Part shown: piece after piece, positions 1-8,910 of the stretch
How positions within the stretch are numbered: position 1 is the stretch's first letter
Layout: the number at the start of each line of letters is the position of its first letter
DNA from: DATARH01 sp963847345
GTDB taxonomy: Bacteria; Pseudomonadota; Alphaproteobacteria; ATCC43930; CGMCC-115725
Length of the DNA stretch: 64,000 nucleotides
Direction of reading: 5' to 3'
Assembly (NCBI GenBank): GCA_963847345.1
Contig: CAWJZU010000035.1
Location: forward strand, 62,001 to 126,000
Notes under the pieces: model-generated
Told to the model about the DNA's origin: nothing
The model's database searches: none
Seen by the model: the letters and a program-made list of their open reading frames with translations, nothing else
Program-made: the position numbers and the translations under genes

Positions 1-1
1 A

Positions 2-541
2 TTTCAGAACCTGGCGCTGTTCGGCCCGCAAACCGTTCTCGACAATGCGCGGATCGGCGGGCATGCGCGCAGCCGCGGCGATTTTCTGACTGACGCGCTG
101 CGGCTGCCCGGCACACGGCGACGCGAGGCGACGCTGACCGATACGGCCTGGGCTCTGCTCGATATGCTCGACCTGCGCGATGTCGCGCTGCGTTCGGCTT
201 CCGGCCTGCCGCTCGGCACTCGCAAGCGGGTCGAGCTGGCTCGCGCACTGGCCGCCCTGCCCAGGTTACTGCTGCTCGACGAGCCGGCCGGCGGGCTGAC
301 TCATGGAGAGGTCGCCGGGCTTGCCGGGTTGATCCGGCGCATCCGCGACGAGCGCCGCACGACCGTGCTGCTTGTCGAGCATCACATGCAGCTCGTCATG
401 GCGGTGTCCGACCGCGTCGTTGCGCTCGATTTCGGCCGCAAAATCGCCGAAGGCACGCCGTCCGAGGTGCAGCAGGACCCGGCCGTCATCGAGGCCTATC
501 TCGGGACCGGGGCGCAACACGCGCCGGAGGCCGCGCGATGA
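2..541 (+). CDS. livG: Branched-chain amino acid ABC transporter ATP-binding protein LivG (5' truncated)
   Basis: This is the C-terminal part of the first cytoplasmic ATPase of a Liv-type high-affinity amino-acid/amide uptake system. Translation from base 2 is open and opens at the Q-loop (FQNLALF). It contains a degenerate signature motif (PLGTRKRVELARAL), Walker B (LLLLDEP) and the switch-histidine region (LVEHHM). The Walker A half lies left of the window. The stop overlaps the livF start (ATGA), indicating translational coupling. About 179 residues are present; the family is usually about 250. The assignment is firm from the motifs and from the livFHMK genes that follow. The transported substrate cannot be read from the sequence. 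Confidence 0.93.
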   Translation, partial: FQNLALFGPQTVLDNARIGGHARSRGDFLTDALRLPGTRRREATLTDTAWALLDMLDLRDVALRSASGLPLGTRKRVELARALAALPRLLLLDEPAGGLTHGEVAGLAGLIRRIRDERRTTVLLVEHHMQLVMAVSDRVVALDFGRKIAEGTPSEVQQDPAVIEAYLGTGAQHAPEAAR

Positions 542-1246
542 TGCTCGAGGTTGGCGATCTCGACGCGTTTTACGGCGAGGCGCAGGCGCTGTTTGGCGTC
601 GGCTTCGAGCTTGATGACGGGCAGGTGCGCACGCTTCTCGGGGCGAACGGCGCCGGCAAAACGACAGTGTTGCGCGCGCTGTGCGGCATGGTGCGAACCG
701 ACGGCGACATTCGATTCGACGGGCGGCGGATCGCGGGCTGGGCGACCGAGGACATTGTGCGGCTCGGCGTCGCGCACGTGCCCGAGGGGCGCGGCACGTT
801 CACGACGCTGACGGTCGAAGAGAACCTGCAGCTTGGCGCGATGACGCGGCGCGACCGGCCCGGCATCGCCGCCGACATCGAGCGCGTCTATGACCAGTTC
901 CCGAGGCTCAGGGAGCGGCGCGCGCAGCAGGCCGGCACGCTGTCCGGCGGCGAGCAGCAGATGCTGGCGGTCGGCCGGGCGCTGATGCTGCGGCCGCGGC
1001 TGATGCTGCTCGATGAGCCGTCTTTCGGGTTGGCGCCGCTGATCGTGGAGGAGCTGTTCGCGACGCTGCGCCGGGTCAACCTCGAGACCGGCGTAGCGAT
1101 GCTGATCGTCGAGCAGAATGCGGCGCTCGCGCTGGAGATGGCCGAGTACGCTTATCTACTCGAAACGGGGCGCATCGTGATGGACGCTCCTGCTGCCGTG
1201 ATCGGCGCCGACGAGTTCGATCCGCCGGGCGTATTTGGGATATTAG
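538..1246 (+). CDS. livF: Branched-chain amino acid ABC transporter ATP-binding protein LivF (frameshift near its end)
   Basis: This is the second ATPase of the Liv system. Walker A (GANGAGKT) is at residues 35-42, followed by the signature LSGGEQQMLAVGRAL, Walker B LMLLDEPSFGLAP and the H-loop LIVEQN. The start overlaps the livG stop by 4 bases. The reading frame used up to about 1215 misses the family's C-terminal end and runs on into livH as one 547-codon frame. The +1 frame instead reads SIRRAYLGY and then stops at 1244-1246, which is the canonical LivF terminus. I infer one extra base at about 1213-1219, for example GAGTTCG where GAGTCG is expected. The fused frame is best explained as an artefact or mutation rather than a designed fusion. 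Confidence 0.88.
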
Positions 1247-1302
1247 CGTGGGATCGGTGGAACGATTGCTCGCGGTTCAGAATACCAACTTATAGCACCG
1301 GC

Positions 1303-2181
1303 ATGGAACTCCTGCTGCAACAAATTCTGGCGGGGATGGCGACCGGCGCGATCTATGCGACGATGGCGCTGGCGGTGGTGATGATCTATCAGGCGATCGA
1401 CCATCTGAACTTCGCCCAGGGCGAAATGGCGATGTTTTCGACCTTTATCGCCTGGCAGCTCATTCAATGGGAGCAGCCTTATTGGGTTGCGTTCGTCGGG
1501 TCGGTGGTATTGTCATTTGCCGGCGGCGTGCTGATCGAGCGCATATTGTTTCGGCCGCTGCATAACGCGCCGATTCTGAGCCAGATCGTCGCCTTCATCG
1601 CGCTGTTCAGCATACTGAACAGTGTTGCGGGCTTCATCTGGGACTTCAACATCAAGACATTCCCGACGCCGTTCGGTAATACCCCACTGTTCGGGAGCAG
1701 CCTTATCGGCACGCATCAGGCCGGCATGATCGGCGTGACCTTGGCGATGCTTGTGCTGCTCTACCTGTTCTTCCGCGGCACAAGGCTCGGTCTGGCGATG
1801 CGCGCGGCCGCCGCGAACCCTGAAACGGCGCGCCTTGTCGGCATACGGGTCGGCTGGATGACGGCGCTCGGCTGGGGCATGGCGGCGTCGATTGGCGCGG
1901 TGGCCGGCATGCTGATCGCGCCGGTCGTGTTTCTCGAACCGAACATGATGCTCGGCGTCTTGCTTTACGGCTTTGCCGGCGCCGTGCTCGGCGGGCTGAC
2001 CAGCCCCGGCGGGGCGGTGCTCGGCGGGTTCGCGGTCGGAATCATCGAGAACCTGGCCGGTGCGTTCATCCCCTATGTCGGCCGCGAATTGAAGCTGACA
2101 ATCGCGCTGGTGCTGATCGTCGCGGTGCTGATGGTGCGGCCGAGCGGCATCTTCGGCCGCCGCGTGGTGACCCGCGTATGA
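1303..2181 (+). CDS. livH: Branched-chain amino acid ABC transporter permease LivH
   Basis: This is an inner-membrane permease subunit of the Liv system, 292 residues, starting MELLLQQILAGMATG, which matches the usual LivH N-terminus. Several hydrophobic segments and the conserved region around HLNFAQGEMAM are visible. The start is 56 bases after the corrected livF stop, and no strong Shine-Dalgarno is seen. Because of the livF break the same frame continues upstream into livF. I place the start here because the residues between the two (about 1247-1302) match neither family. The stop overlaps the livM start (ATGA). Confidence 0.93.
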   Translation: MELLLQQILAGMATGAIYATMALAVVMIYQAIDHLNFAQGEMAMFSTFIAWQLIQWEQPYWVAFVGSVVLSFAGGVLIERILFRPLHNAPILSQIVAFIALFSILNSVAGFIWDFNIKTFPTPFGNTPLFGSSLIGTHQAGMIGVTLAMLVLLYLFFRGTRLGLAMRAAAANPETARLVGIRVGWMTALGWGMAASIGAVAGMLIAPVVFLEPNMMLGVLLYGFAGAVLGGLTSPGGAVLGGFAVGIIENLAGAFIPYVGRELKLTIALVLIVAVLMVRPSGIFGRRVVTRV

Positions 2182-3245
2182 CCGCGCCCTTGCAGGACAT
2201 CGGGATCGCGCGAGCGGAAGACGCCGCAGCACGGTCGGCAATGCGGGCGCTGACGATCCGGAGGCTCGCGATCGCAGCGGTGGTAATCACGGCGCTGCTG
2301 GTGCCGCTGTTCGCACGCGGCTTCGCGACGTTTCAGCTGACGCTGGTGATGATTTACGGTCTGGCGATCCTCGGCCTCAATCTGCTGACCGGGTTCAACG
2401 GCCAGTTCTCGCTCGGACACAGCGCGTTTTATGGCATTGGCGCCTACACCGCGGCGATCCTGATGGACCGTTGGGACGTGCCGTATTGGGCGACGCTGCC
2501 GGCGGCCGGCGTGGTGTGCTTTGTCGTTGGATTCCTGTTCGGGTTTCCGGCGCTGCGGCTGCAAGGGATCTATCTCGCGCTGGCTACCTTCGCGCTCGCA
2601 ACCGCGATGCCGCAGATCCTGAAATTCGACCCGCTCTCGCCGTTTACCGGCGGCGTGCAGGGGATCGTGATCCTGAAGCCCGACCCGCCGCTTGGCTTGC
2701 CGATCGACGCCGACCAATGGCTCTACTATTTCACCCTGGCGGTGCTACTGGTCATGTTCTGGGCGGCTGCGAATTTGGTTCGTAGCCGCAGCGGTCGCGC
2801 GATCATGGCGATCCGCGACAGCCCGATCGCGGCGGCGGCGATGGGCATCGACACCGCGCTGTACAAGACCGTGACATTCGGCGTCAGCGCGCTCTATACC
2901 GGGATCGCCGGCGCGCTTGGCGCGATCGCAGTGCAGTTCGTCGCGCCGGACAGCTTTACGTTTCTGCTGTCGATATCGCTGCTGGTCGGGCTGGTGATCG
3001 GCGGGGTTGGTTCGATCCCGGGGAGCCTTATCGGCGGGGTTTTCGTCATGTTCGTGCCGAACATCGCCGAGGCGGTCTCGACCGGCCTTGCCGGGGCGAT
3101 CTACGGCGTCATTATGCTGCTTGTTATATTCGTGATGCCGTCCGGGGCGGCCGGGTTTGCGCGCCTCGTGTTTGCCTGGGCGATTCGCGGACGGCATCGC
3201 CCAGGGGAAACGCAAGTACAAAGCCGAACGGAGGTCCAACAATGA
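2178..3245 (+). CDS. livM: Branched-chain amino acid ABC transporter permease LivM
   Basis: This is the second membrane permease of the Liv system, 355 residues. A short hydrophilic N-terminus is followed by multiple transmembrane segments and the characteristic LNLLTGFNGQFSLGHSAFYGIGAY block near residues 70-95, and a C-terminal permease region with GGVGSIPGSLIGG. It is coupled at both ends by 4-base ATGA overlaps with livH and livK. The reading frame is intact, unlike livF and livK on either side. Confidence 0.95.
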   Translation: MTAPLQDIGIARAEDAAARSAMRALTIRRLAIAAVVITALLVPLFARGFATFQLTLVMIYGLAILGLNLLTGFNGQFSLGHSAFYGIGAYTAAILMDRWDVPYWATLPAAGVVCFVVGFLFGFPALRLQGIYLALATFALATAMPQILKFDPLSPFTGGVQGIVILKPDPPLGLPIDADQWLYYFTLAVLLVMFWAAANLVRSRSGRAIMAIRDSPIAAAAMGIDTALYKTVTFGVSALYTGIAGALGAIAVQFVAPDSFTFLLSISLLVGLVIGGVGSIPGSLIGGVFVMFVPNIAEAVSTGLAGAIYGVIMLLVIFVMPSGAAGFARLVFAWAIRGRHRPGETQVQSRTEVQQ

Positions 3246-4469
3246 CCCGTCTGACCCGCCGCACGATCCTCGCCGCTGTCCCGAGCGCGATCACACTCGG
3301 CGCGATGCCGGCGTTCGCGACAGAAGAAATACGATACCGGCGCGAGCGACCGCGAGATCAAGATCGGCCACACGAACCCCTATAGCGGCCCGGCCTCGGT
3401 CTATGGCGTGATCGGCAAGACCGAAACCGCGTTTTTCAACATGATCAACGAGCAGGGCGGGGTTAACGGGCGCAAGATCAACTTCATTTCCTATGACGAC
3501 GGCTACAGCCCGCCGAAGACGGTCGAACAGGTGCGCAAGCTGGTCGAAAGCGACGGGGTGCTGCTGTTGTTCAATACGCTCGGCACGCCGACCAACACCG
3601 CGATCCACAAATACTGCAATGCCAAGAAAGTGCCCCAGCTGTTCGTCGCGACCGGCGCCACAAAATGGGGCGATCCGAAGCATTTCCCATGGACGATGGG
3701 CTGGCAGCCGAACTATCAGAGTGAAGGGCACATTTATGCCACTTACCTCAAAGAGCATAACCCGAACGGAAAAATCGGCATTCTTTATCAGAACGACGAT
3801 TACGGGAAGGACTACGTCAAGGGGTTGAAGGACGGTCTCGGCGACAAGGCGAAAGCAATGATCGTGTCGGAACTGCCATACGAGACAAGCGACCCGACCG
3901 TGGATTCGCAGATCGTCAGCCTGAAGGCTTCCGGCGCCGATGTGTTCTATGATGTGACGACGCCGAAATTCGCCGCGCAGGCTATGAAGAAGGCCGCCGA
4001 GATCGGCTGGAACCCGGTGCATCTGTTGAACAGCGTTTCGAATTCGATCGGTGGCGTTCTGAAAGCCGCCGGTCTCGACAATGCCGAGGGCGCACTTTCG
4101 ACATTCTACTTCAAGGACCCGACCGACCCGACCTGGCAGAACGATTCTGGCTACAAAGGCTGGCTCGCTTTCATGCAAAAATACTATCCCGACGGCGACA
4201 AGACGAGTTCGTTCACGGTCTATGCCTACACGGTTGCGCAAGGTCTGATGAACGTGCTGCAACGCTGTGGCGACGAACTGACCCGAAACAACATCATGAA
4301 GCAGGCGGCGAACATCGAGGATCTCGAACTACCGATGCTGTTGCCCGGGATCAAGGTGAACACCAGCCCGACCGATTTCTTTCCGATCGAGCAGCTGCAG
4401 ATGGCGCGGTTCGATGGCAAGGAGTGGAAGCTGTTCGGTCCGATCCTGACCGGTTCGGTGCAGTCATGA
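3242..4469 (+). CDS. livK: Liv-type periplasmic substrate-binding protein (frameshift after signal peptide)
   Basis: This is a periplasmic amino-acid/amide binding protein (type I fold) that feeds LivHM/GF. The start at 3242 is supported by an ideal GGAGGT six bases upstream (3230-3235) and an ATGA overlap with livM. That frame encodes a signal peptide (MTRLTRRTILAAVP...AFA) but hits a stop near 3384. The mature protein, KKYDTGASDREIKIGHTNPYSG onward, lies in the +1 frame and is open to 4469. One extra base at about 3318-3325 accounts for this. If only the downstream frame were annotated, the export signal and the first strand of the fold would be lost. With the repair, length and sequence are normal for the family. 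Confidence 0.9.
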
Positions 4470-4512
4470 CCTGCCGCGTCCCGCCGGTATATCGGGTGCT
4501 GCGACGGACGTG

Positions 4513-4539
4513 AATTCCCTGCGGGCAGGGAATTTTTTT
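4513..4539 (+). terminator. Intrinsic terminator of the liv operon
   Basis: AATTCCCTGC (4513-4522) and GCAGGGAATT (4525-4534) form a perfect 10-base-pair stem with a two-base spacer, followed at once by five further T residues (4535-4539). It lies 44 bases after the livK stop. The stem sequence shares AGGGAA with the degenerate repeats that follow. Confidence 0.85.
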
Positions 4540-4716
4540 CGGTTCGGCGCTTGCTTCAATTGGATTTTTCCCGTGTTGCCGGAGACTTGGCGGGCGACGG
4601 ACCGGTTTCACGGCGCGGGAAACAGGGAAATCGTCGGACCCGAACAGCGAATTTTTGCAGCCGATCTGGGAATTTCCATAGCCGAGCAGGGAACCGCACC
4701 AACGCATCGCCGCGCC
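4513..4716. repeat. Degenerate AGGGAA(A/T)-containing repeat tract
   Basis: Variants of CAGGGAATTT recur irregularly at about 4525, 4622, 4642, 4666 and 4685, the later ones separated by roughly 20 bases. Similar runs occur in intergenic DNA of other alphaproteobacteria, often beside mobile DNA; that comparison is from memory. Short plus-strand frames across it translate to GKQGN/RSGNF/RAGN-like peptides, but I see no convincing gene. The stretch 4717-4830 holds nothing else I recognise. Confidence 0.5.
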
Positions 4717-4830
4717 TCTTCGCGTATGAACTAGGGCGCAGTATGCAATGCGAATGCGGCAATTTTCGCGGCGTTCAAGCCGGCGCCATCGGGCGGGGCG
4801 AGGATGGGGCCCAGTCTTGGGCGATTGGAG

Positions 4831-5244
4831 CTAAAGAAGGTCGCGCAGCATCGCCACGAGCGGCTTGTCGGCCGGCGGCATCTCAAAGTCGCCGAGCCGC
4901 GCCGGACGCACCCATTTGAGGCGCTGGCCCTCGCGCGCGGTCACGATCCCCGACCATTTGCGGCAGACATAAAGCGGCATCAGCAGATGGAAATCGGGAT
5001 AGGCGTGCGAGGCAAAGGTGAACGGCGCGAGACAGCTGGCGTGAACGTCGATCCCGAGTTCCTCGGCGAGTTCGCGGATCAGCGCCGCCTCCGGCGTCTC
5101 GCCTTGTTGCACCTTGCCGCCGGGGAATTCCCACAAGCCGGCAAGGTGCTTTCCGGGCGGACGCTCGGCCAGCAAGACGCGGCCGTCCGCGTCGATCAGC
5201 GCGACCGCCGCGACCAGGACGATCGGCGTCGGATCATCCGTCAT
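4831..5244 (-). CDS. mutT: NUDIX hydrolase, probable 8-oxo-dGTP diphosphatase MutT
   Basis: This probably hydrolyses oxidised 8-oxo-dGTP to the monophosphate and so prevents misincorporation. The 137-residue protein has a complete Nudix box (GGKVQQGETPEAALIRELAEELGI, matching GX5EX7REUXEEXGU). LAERPPGKHLAGLWEFPGG just upstream of the box is typical of MutT. The frame stays open a further 57 codons upstream, but those codons lie in a palindromic repeat and look non-coding, so I start at MTDDPTPIVLVAAV. It sits directly downstream of argJ on the same strand, a common alphaproteobacterial pairing. Confidence 0.88.
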   Translation of the reverse strand: MTDDPTPIVLVAAVALIDADGRVLLAERPPGKHLAGLWEFPGGKVQQGETPEAALIRELAEELGIDVHASCLAPFTFASHAYPDFHLLMPLYVCRKWSGIVTAREGQRLKWVRPARLGDFEMPPADKPLVAMLRDLL

Positions 5245-5357
5245 TCCGGGATGCTCCGAAGGGGCAGGCCCGGAATCCAGAACACGGGCGGTGCCATTAA
5301 GCCATGGGTTCGTGTTCATAGATCCGGGTTCGCCGCGTTGCGGCGCCCCGGAATGAC
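5240..5357. repeat. Palindromic intergenic repeat with GTCATTCCGGG ends
   Basis: GTCATTCCGGG (5240-5250) and CCCGGAATGAC (5347-5357) are perfect 11-base inverted ends. The interior contains CCGGAATCCAGAACAC-type sequence. This matches a repeat type I know from Bradyrhizobium and Rhodopseudomonas relatives. It fills the argJ-mutT spacer and its left end includes the mutT start codon. Confidence 0.75.
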
Positions 5358-5383
5358 AATGTTGGATCGGTGGCACTTCGACG

Positions 5384-6640
5384 TCAGCTCCGGTAGCTGC
5401 CGTTGATGTCGACATAGCCGTGCGTCAGGTCGCAGGTCCACACCGTCGCAGTACCGTGGCCGATGCCGAGATCGACGCCGATCGTGATGTAGCGGCCCTG
5501 CATGTGCCGGGCGACCGGGGCTTCGTCATAGCCCGGCACGGGACCGCCCTCGGCGGCGATTTGCACCCCGCCGACCGAGATCGACAGCCGGTCGCGTTCG
5601 GCCTTCTCGCCGGCCTTGCCGACTGCCATGACGATGCGGCCCCAGTTCGCGTCGCCGGCCGCGATCGCGGTCTTGACCAATGGCGAGTTGCCGATCGCCA
5701 GCCCGATACGGCGTGCCGCCTCGTCGCTCTCGGCGCCGCTGACGTCGATCGTGACGAATTTCTCGGCCCCTTCGCCGTCGCGCACGATCTGCGTCGCGAG
5801 GTCGACCATGACCGCGTCGAGTGCGCGGCGGAGATCGGCGAGGCGGGGGTCGGCGGCGGTCGTGACGGGCGGATGGCGTGCCCGCTGGGTTGCGCAGAGC
5901 AGCACCGTGTCGCTGGTCGAGGTATCGCTGTCCACGGTGATCGAATTGAACGACGGCACCGTCGCCGCCGACAGCAGCGCCTGCAACACATCAGCCGGCA
6001 GCGAAGCGTCGGTGAAGATATAGGCCAGCATCGTCGCCATATCAGGCGCGATCATGCCCGAACCCTTGGCGAAGCCGTTGAGCCGCACGGTGGTGCCGTC
6101 GATCGTCGCGGTTGCCGTGGCGCCCTTCGGAAACGTGTCGGTCGTCATGATTGCCCGTGCCGCCGGCTCCCAGTTCTCGGCCGACAGCTTTTCGACCACT
6201 TCGGGCAGCGCCGCGACGATGCGGTCGGGCGGCGGCGGCTCGCCGATCACGCCGGTCGAGGAAATGAACACTTCACGTTTGTCGCAGCCGAGCAGCCGCG
6301 CCATGGCCTCGGCCGTCTGCTCGACCACCTGCCAGCCGGCCCGACCGGTGAACACGTTGGCGTTGCCGGAATTGACGACGATCGCCCGCACCGTGCCGCC
6401 CGGCAGGCATTGCCGGCACCACACAACCGGGTGGCCGGGGGTGCGCGACAAGGTGAACACGCCAGCGACGGTGCTACCGGGCGCCAGTTCGGCGACCATC
6501 ATGTCCTTGCGCCCACTGTATCGGATGCCGGCTTCATGCGCCGCGAGACGCACGCCGGCGATCGGCTCCAGGGCCGGGAAACGCTCGGGGGCGAGGGGGG
6601 AGACGGCAGCCATCGGTTCGGACTCCGGCAAGGCGGACAT
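5384..6640 (-). CDS. argJ: Bifunctional glutamate N-acetyltransferase / amino-acid acetyltransferase ArgJ
   Basis: ArgJ transfers the acetyl group of N-acetylornithine to glutamate, and may also use acetyl-CoA, in the cyclic arginine pathway. The 418-residue protein contains the self-cleavage region KGSGMIAPDMATML near the middle, where Ala-Thr cleavage exposes the catalytic threonine of the beta chain. Other family motifs are NSGNANVFTG, the SSTGVIGE oxyanion region and a C-terminal GHGTATVWTCDLTHGYV. The frame is intact. An alternative start is the methionine at residue 10. It is followed by mutT 140 bases downstream. Confidence 0.96.
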   Translation of the reverse strand: MSALPESEPMAAVSPLAPERFPALEPIAGVRLAAHEAGIRYSGRKDMMVAELAPGSTVAGVFTLSRTPGHPVVWCRQCLPGGTVRAIVVNSGNANVFTGRAGWQVVEQTAEAMARLLGCDKREVFISSTGVIGEPPPPDRIVAALPEVVEKLSAENWEPAARAIMTTDTFPKGATATATIDGTTVRLNGFAKGSGMIAPDMATMLAYIFTDASLPADVLQALLSAATVPSFNSITVDSDTSTSDTVLLCATQRARHPPVTTAADPRLADLRRALDAVMVDLATQIVRDGEGAEKFVTIDVSGAESDEAARRIGLAIGNSPLVKTAIAAGDANWGRIVMAVGKAGEKAERDRLSISVGGVQIAAEGGPVPGYDEAPVARHMQGRYITIGVDLGIGHGTATVWTCDLTHGYVDINGSYRS

Positions 6641-6659
6641 GTTCGGGCCGGGACATGTC

Positions 6660-7150
6660 GCATATCGGCGCGGGGCTCACAAGGAGCGGGCGATGCCATA
6701 CCGCGATAAAACTCGTCGTTGGCCAGGATGCGGCCCGCGGCGTCTGGCTCCCGAGGCGCGCCGTGCTGCGCACCGCCTCTCGGCCGCGACCCAGCCGCCG
6801 AACGACATGCCGATGCAAATGCACGCCCGTCCAGGCTGAGCGCCTTGAGCACGGTCGAGATGGAGGTAGGCGAGGTCGGTAATGTCGTCGATGCCGGGCG
6901 GATCGTCCGATTGGCCGAAACCGGGATGCTCGGGCGCGAACACCGTCGAAGCGGTTAGCCAATTCGCCAAGAAACGCCATCCAGCCGGTATGCCCGCCGA
7001 CGCAGTGCAGGAACACGACAGGCTGCCCGCCCTGGGACCGCCGTGGAACAGCCGGAGAGCCGCGCCGGCGACCGTTACCGTCTCGACTGCGATCTGTGTG
7101 GCTTCGGGTTCGCAAGAAGACATGACCGCAGACGGAAGCGCATCGACCAT
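6660..7150 (-). pseudogene. Broken alpha/beta hydrolase gene
   Basis: Recognisable alpha/beta-hydrolase pieces occur in order but in all three minus-strand frames. ALRLFHGG is in one frame; VVFLHCVGGHTGWMAFLGELANRFD (the oxyanion HG region) is in a second; VFAPEHPGFGQSDDPPGIDDITDLAYLHLD is back in the first. LKALSLDG is in the third, IGMSFGGWVAAE (the nucleophile elbow, G-M-S-F-G) in the first, and ILANDEFYRGMAS in the third. At least five frame changes fall in about 480 bases. The match stops before the cap and catalytic histidine regions, where argJ begins. It is therefore both shifted and truncated, which fits real decay better than the single breaks elsewhere. Confidence 0.7.
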
Positions 7151-7683
7151 GCCGCCATATCACAGATAAATCTATCGGGGCATCGATGGCAGTCGCAACA
7201 GTCGGCCTCTCCGCTATAATCTCTTCAGGCCATTGCATGAACTGGCCGCCTTGTCACAGATGGATCGACGCGCGTGTATTCACCGCCCGGCGAAGGGGGT
7301 CGGCCCTGGCTTCGAGTTCAAGAAGGCCACGCAACTCGCCGAGAGGTTCTATGATCTGCATCTGAGCCATTTAAATCGACTACTGGCGGCTGGACATCAA
7401 ATGCCACAGGCTGGCACGCTTTTATTGCGATATCATCGATCACAAGATGATCTTGCGGGGTGCACTAGGGCCTGTGCGCCTGATGAGTTGCCGCAAGCGC
7501 CACAGATCCTGCCGCTACCATGGCAGCAATTTGACCTTCGGCAACCTCCTCATCGCACTGCATGACTCCGTCGTTGCGACTGGAAGTCGAGCGCAGATCC
7601 TCACTGAACTCCATCGGCCGTCCATAAAGGCTAGCGCTCAGGGGCTCGAGTAATGGATGCAAACGCACGATAAAGCGCGCGCC
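7151..7683. other. 533-base stretch without a recognisable gene
   Basis: Only short overlapping frames on both strands are present (the longest about 110 codons), and none resembles a family I know. Composition is somewhat less GC-rich than the flanks. It lies between the broken hydrolase and the 3' end of hemA and may be decayed or inserted DNA. Confidence 0.4.
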
Positions 7684-8889
7684 TCAGGCGACCTGCCGCA
7701 ATGTCAGGCTGTGCCAGACTTCGATCAGAGCCGCGACCAGCGCGTCGATATCGGCGTCGCCGTGAAGCGGGGTCGGGGTCAGCCGCAGACGCTCGGTGCC
7801 GCGCGGCACCGTCGGGTAGTTGATCGGCTGCACGTAAATCCGGTGTAGCTCAAGCAGCATATCGCTCGCCGTCTTGCACAGCGCCGCGTCGCCGATCAGC
7901 ACCGGCACGATGTGACTCGGCGACGGCATGACCGGCAGCCCGGCCTGCGTCAGACGGCGTTTGACGAGCGCGACGCGGTTCTGGTGCCGCAGACGCTCGG
8001 CCTCGCTCTCTTTCAGGTGGCGCACCGCGGCGAGCGCGCCCGCCGCCAGCGCGGGCGGCAATGAGGTCGTGAAGATGAAGCCGGGCGCGTGGCTGCGCAG
8101 GAAATCGATCAGCGCGGCCGAGCCGGCGACATAGCCGCCCATCACGCCGAACGCCTTTGCGAGGGTGCCCTGGATTACAGTCGGGCGCTCCGGAACGCCG
8201 TCGCGTTCGGCGATGCCGCCGCCGTGCGGTCCGTAGAGGCCGACGGCGTGGACCTCGTCGAGATAGGTCATCGCGCCGTAACGGTCAGCGACGTCGCACA
8301 ATTCGGCGATCGGCGCGATGTCGCCGTCCATCGAGTAAACCGACTCGAAGCACACGAGCTTCGGCTGCTCGCGGGGCAGGGCGACGAGGCGGCGTTCGAG
8401 ATCGTCCGGGTCGTTGTGGCGGAAGATCTGCTTTTCGGCGCGGCTGTTGCGGATGCCGGCGATCATCGAGGCGTGGTTCAGCGCATCCGACAGCACGATG
8501 GTGCCGGGAATTTCCTGGGCCAGCGTTGACAGCGTTGCCTCGTTCGCGACGTAGCCCGAGGTGAAGACGATCGCCGCCTCGCGCCGGTGCAGATCGGCCA
8601 GTTCGCGTTCGAGTTCGAGATGCAGGTGCCCGTTGCCGGAGATGTTGCGCGTTCCGCCGGCACCGGCGCCGAGCGCCTGGAGCGCTTCGGTCATTGCGGC
8701 CAATACGGCCGGGTGCTGGCCCATCCCGAGATAATCGTTCGAGCACCACACGGTGACTTCGGCGCCGATCCGGTGGTCCCAGGCGCGCGGAAACCGGCCG
8801 CAGCGCCGTTCGAGGTCGGCGAAGACACGATACCGCCCCTCGGCGCGGAGCGCGTCGAGACGTCGTTCGAAATAAGCGTCGTAGTCCAT
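7684..8889 (-). CDS. hemA: 5-aminolevulinate synthase
   Basis: This PLP enzyme condenses glycine with succinyl-CoA to give 5-aminolevulinate, the first step of haem and bacteriochlorophyll synthesis by the alphaproteobacterial C4 route. The start at MDYDAYFERRLDALRAEGRYR matches the family N-terminus (401 residues); 26 further upstream codons are open but not conserved. Motifs include WCSNDYLGMGQHP, GTRNISGN, LDEVHAVGLYG and the PLP-lysine segment GTLAKAFGVMGG. A TGTTA-CGT-TAACA palindrome lies 22 bases upstream. The SRPBCC/ArsR/haemoglobin genes lie just upstream on the same strand. Confidence 0.96.
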   Translation of the reverse strand: MDYDAYFERRLDALRAEGRYRVFADLERRCGRFPRAWDHRIGAEVTVWCSNDYLGMGQHPAVLAAMTEALQALGAGAGGTRNISGNGHLHLELERELADLHRREAAIVFTSGYVANEATLSTLAQEIPGTIVLSDALNHASMIAGIRNSRAEKQIFRHNDPDDLERRLVALPREQPKLVCFESVYSMDGDIAPIAELCDVADRYGAMTYLDEVHAVGLYGPHGGGIAERDGVPERPTVIQGTLAKAFGVMGGYVAGSAALIDFLRSHAPGFIFTTSLPPALAAGALAAVRHLKESEAERLRHQNRVALVKRRLTQAGLPVMPSPSHIVPVLIGDAALCKTASDMLLELHRIYVQPINYPTVPRGTERLRLTPTPLHGDADIDALVAALIEVWHSLTLRQVA

Positions 8890-8910
8890 GTCGCCGCTGC
8901 CCGGAAGGAA

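Noticed and set aside
538..2181. A natural LivF-LivH fusion protein
   Set aside because: The canonical LivF terminus with stop is present in the +1 frame just before a normal LivH start, and the joining residues match neither family.
4551..4919. A gene in the repeat tract after the liv terminator
   Set aside because: The translation only mirrors the AGGGAA repeats and has no ribosome site; it also overlaps the end of mutT on the other strand.
7233..7653. A small gene or transposase fragment
   Set aside because: Frames of similar length occur on both strands without ribosome sites or family motifs; not enough support.
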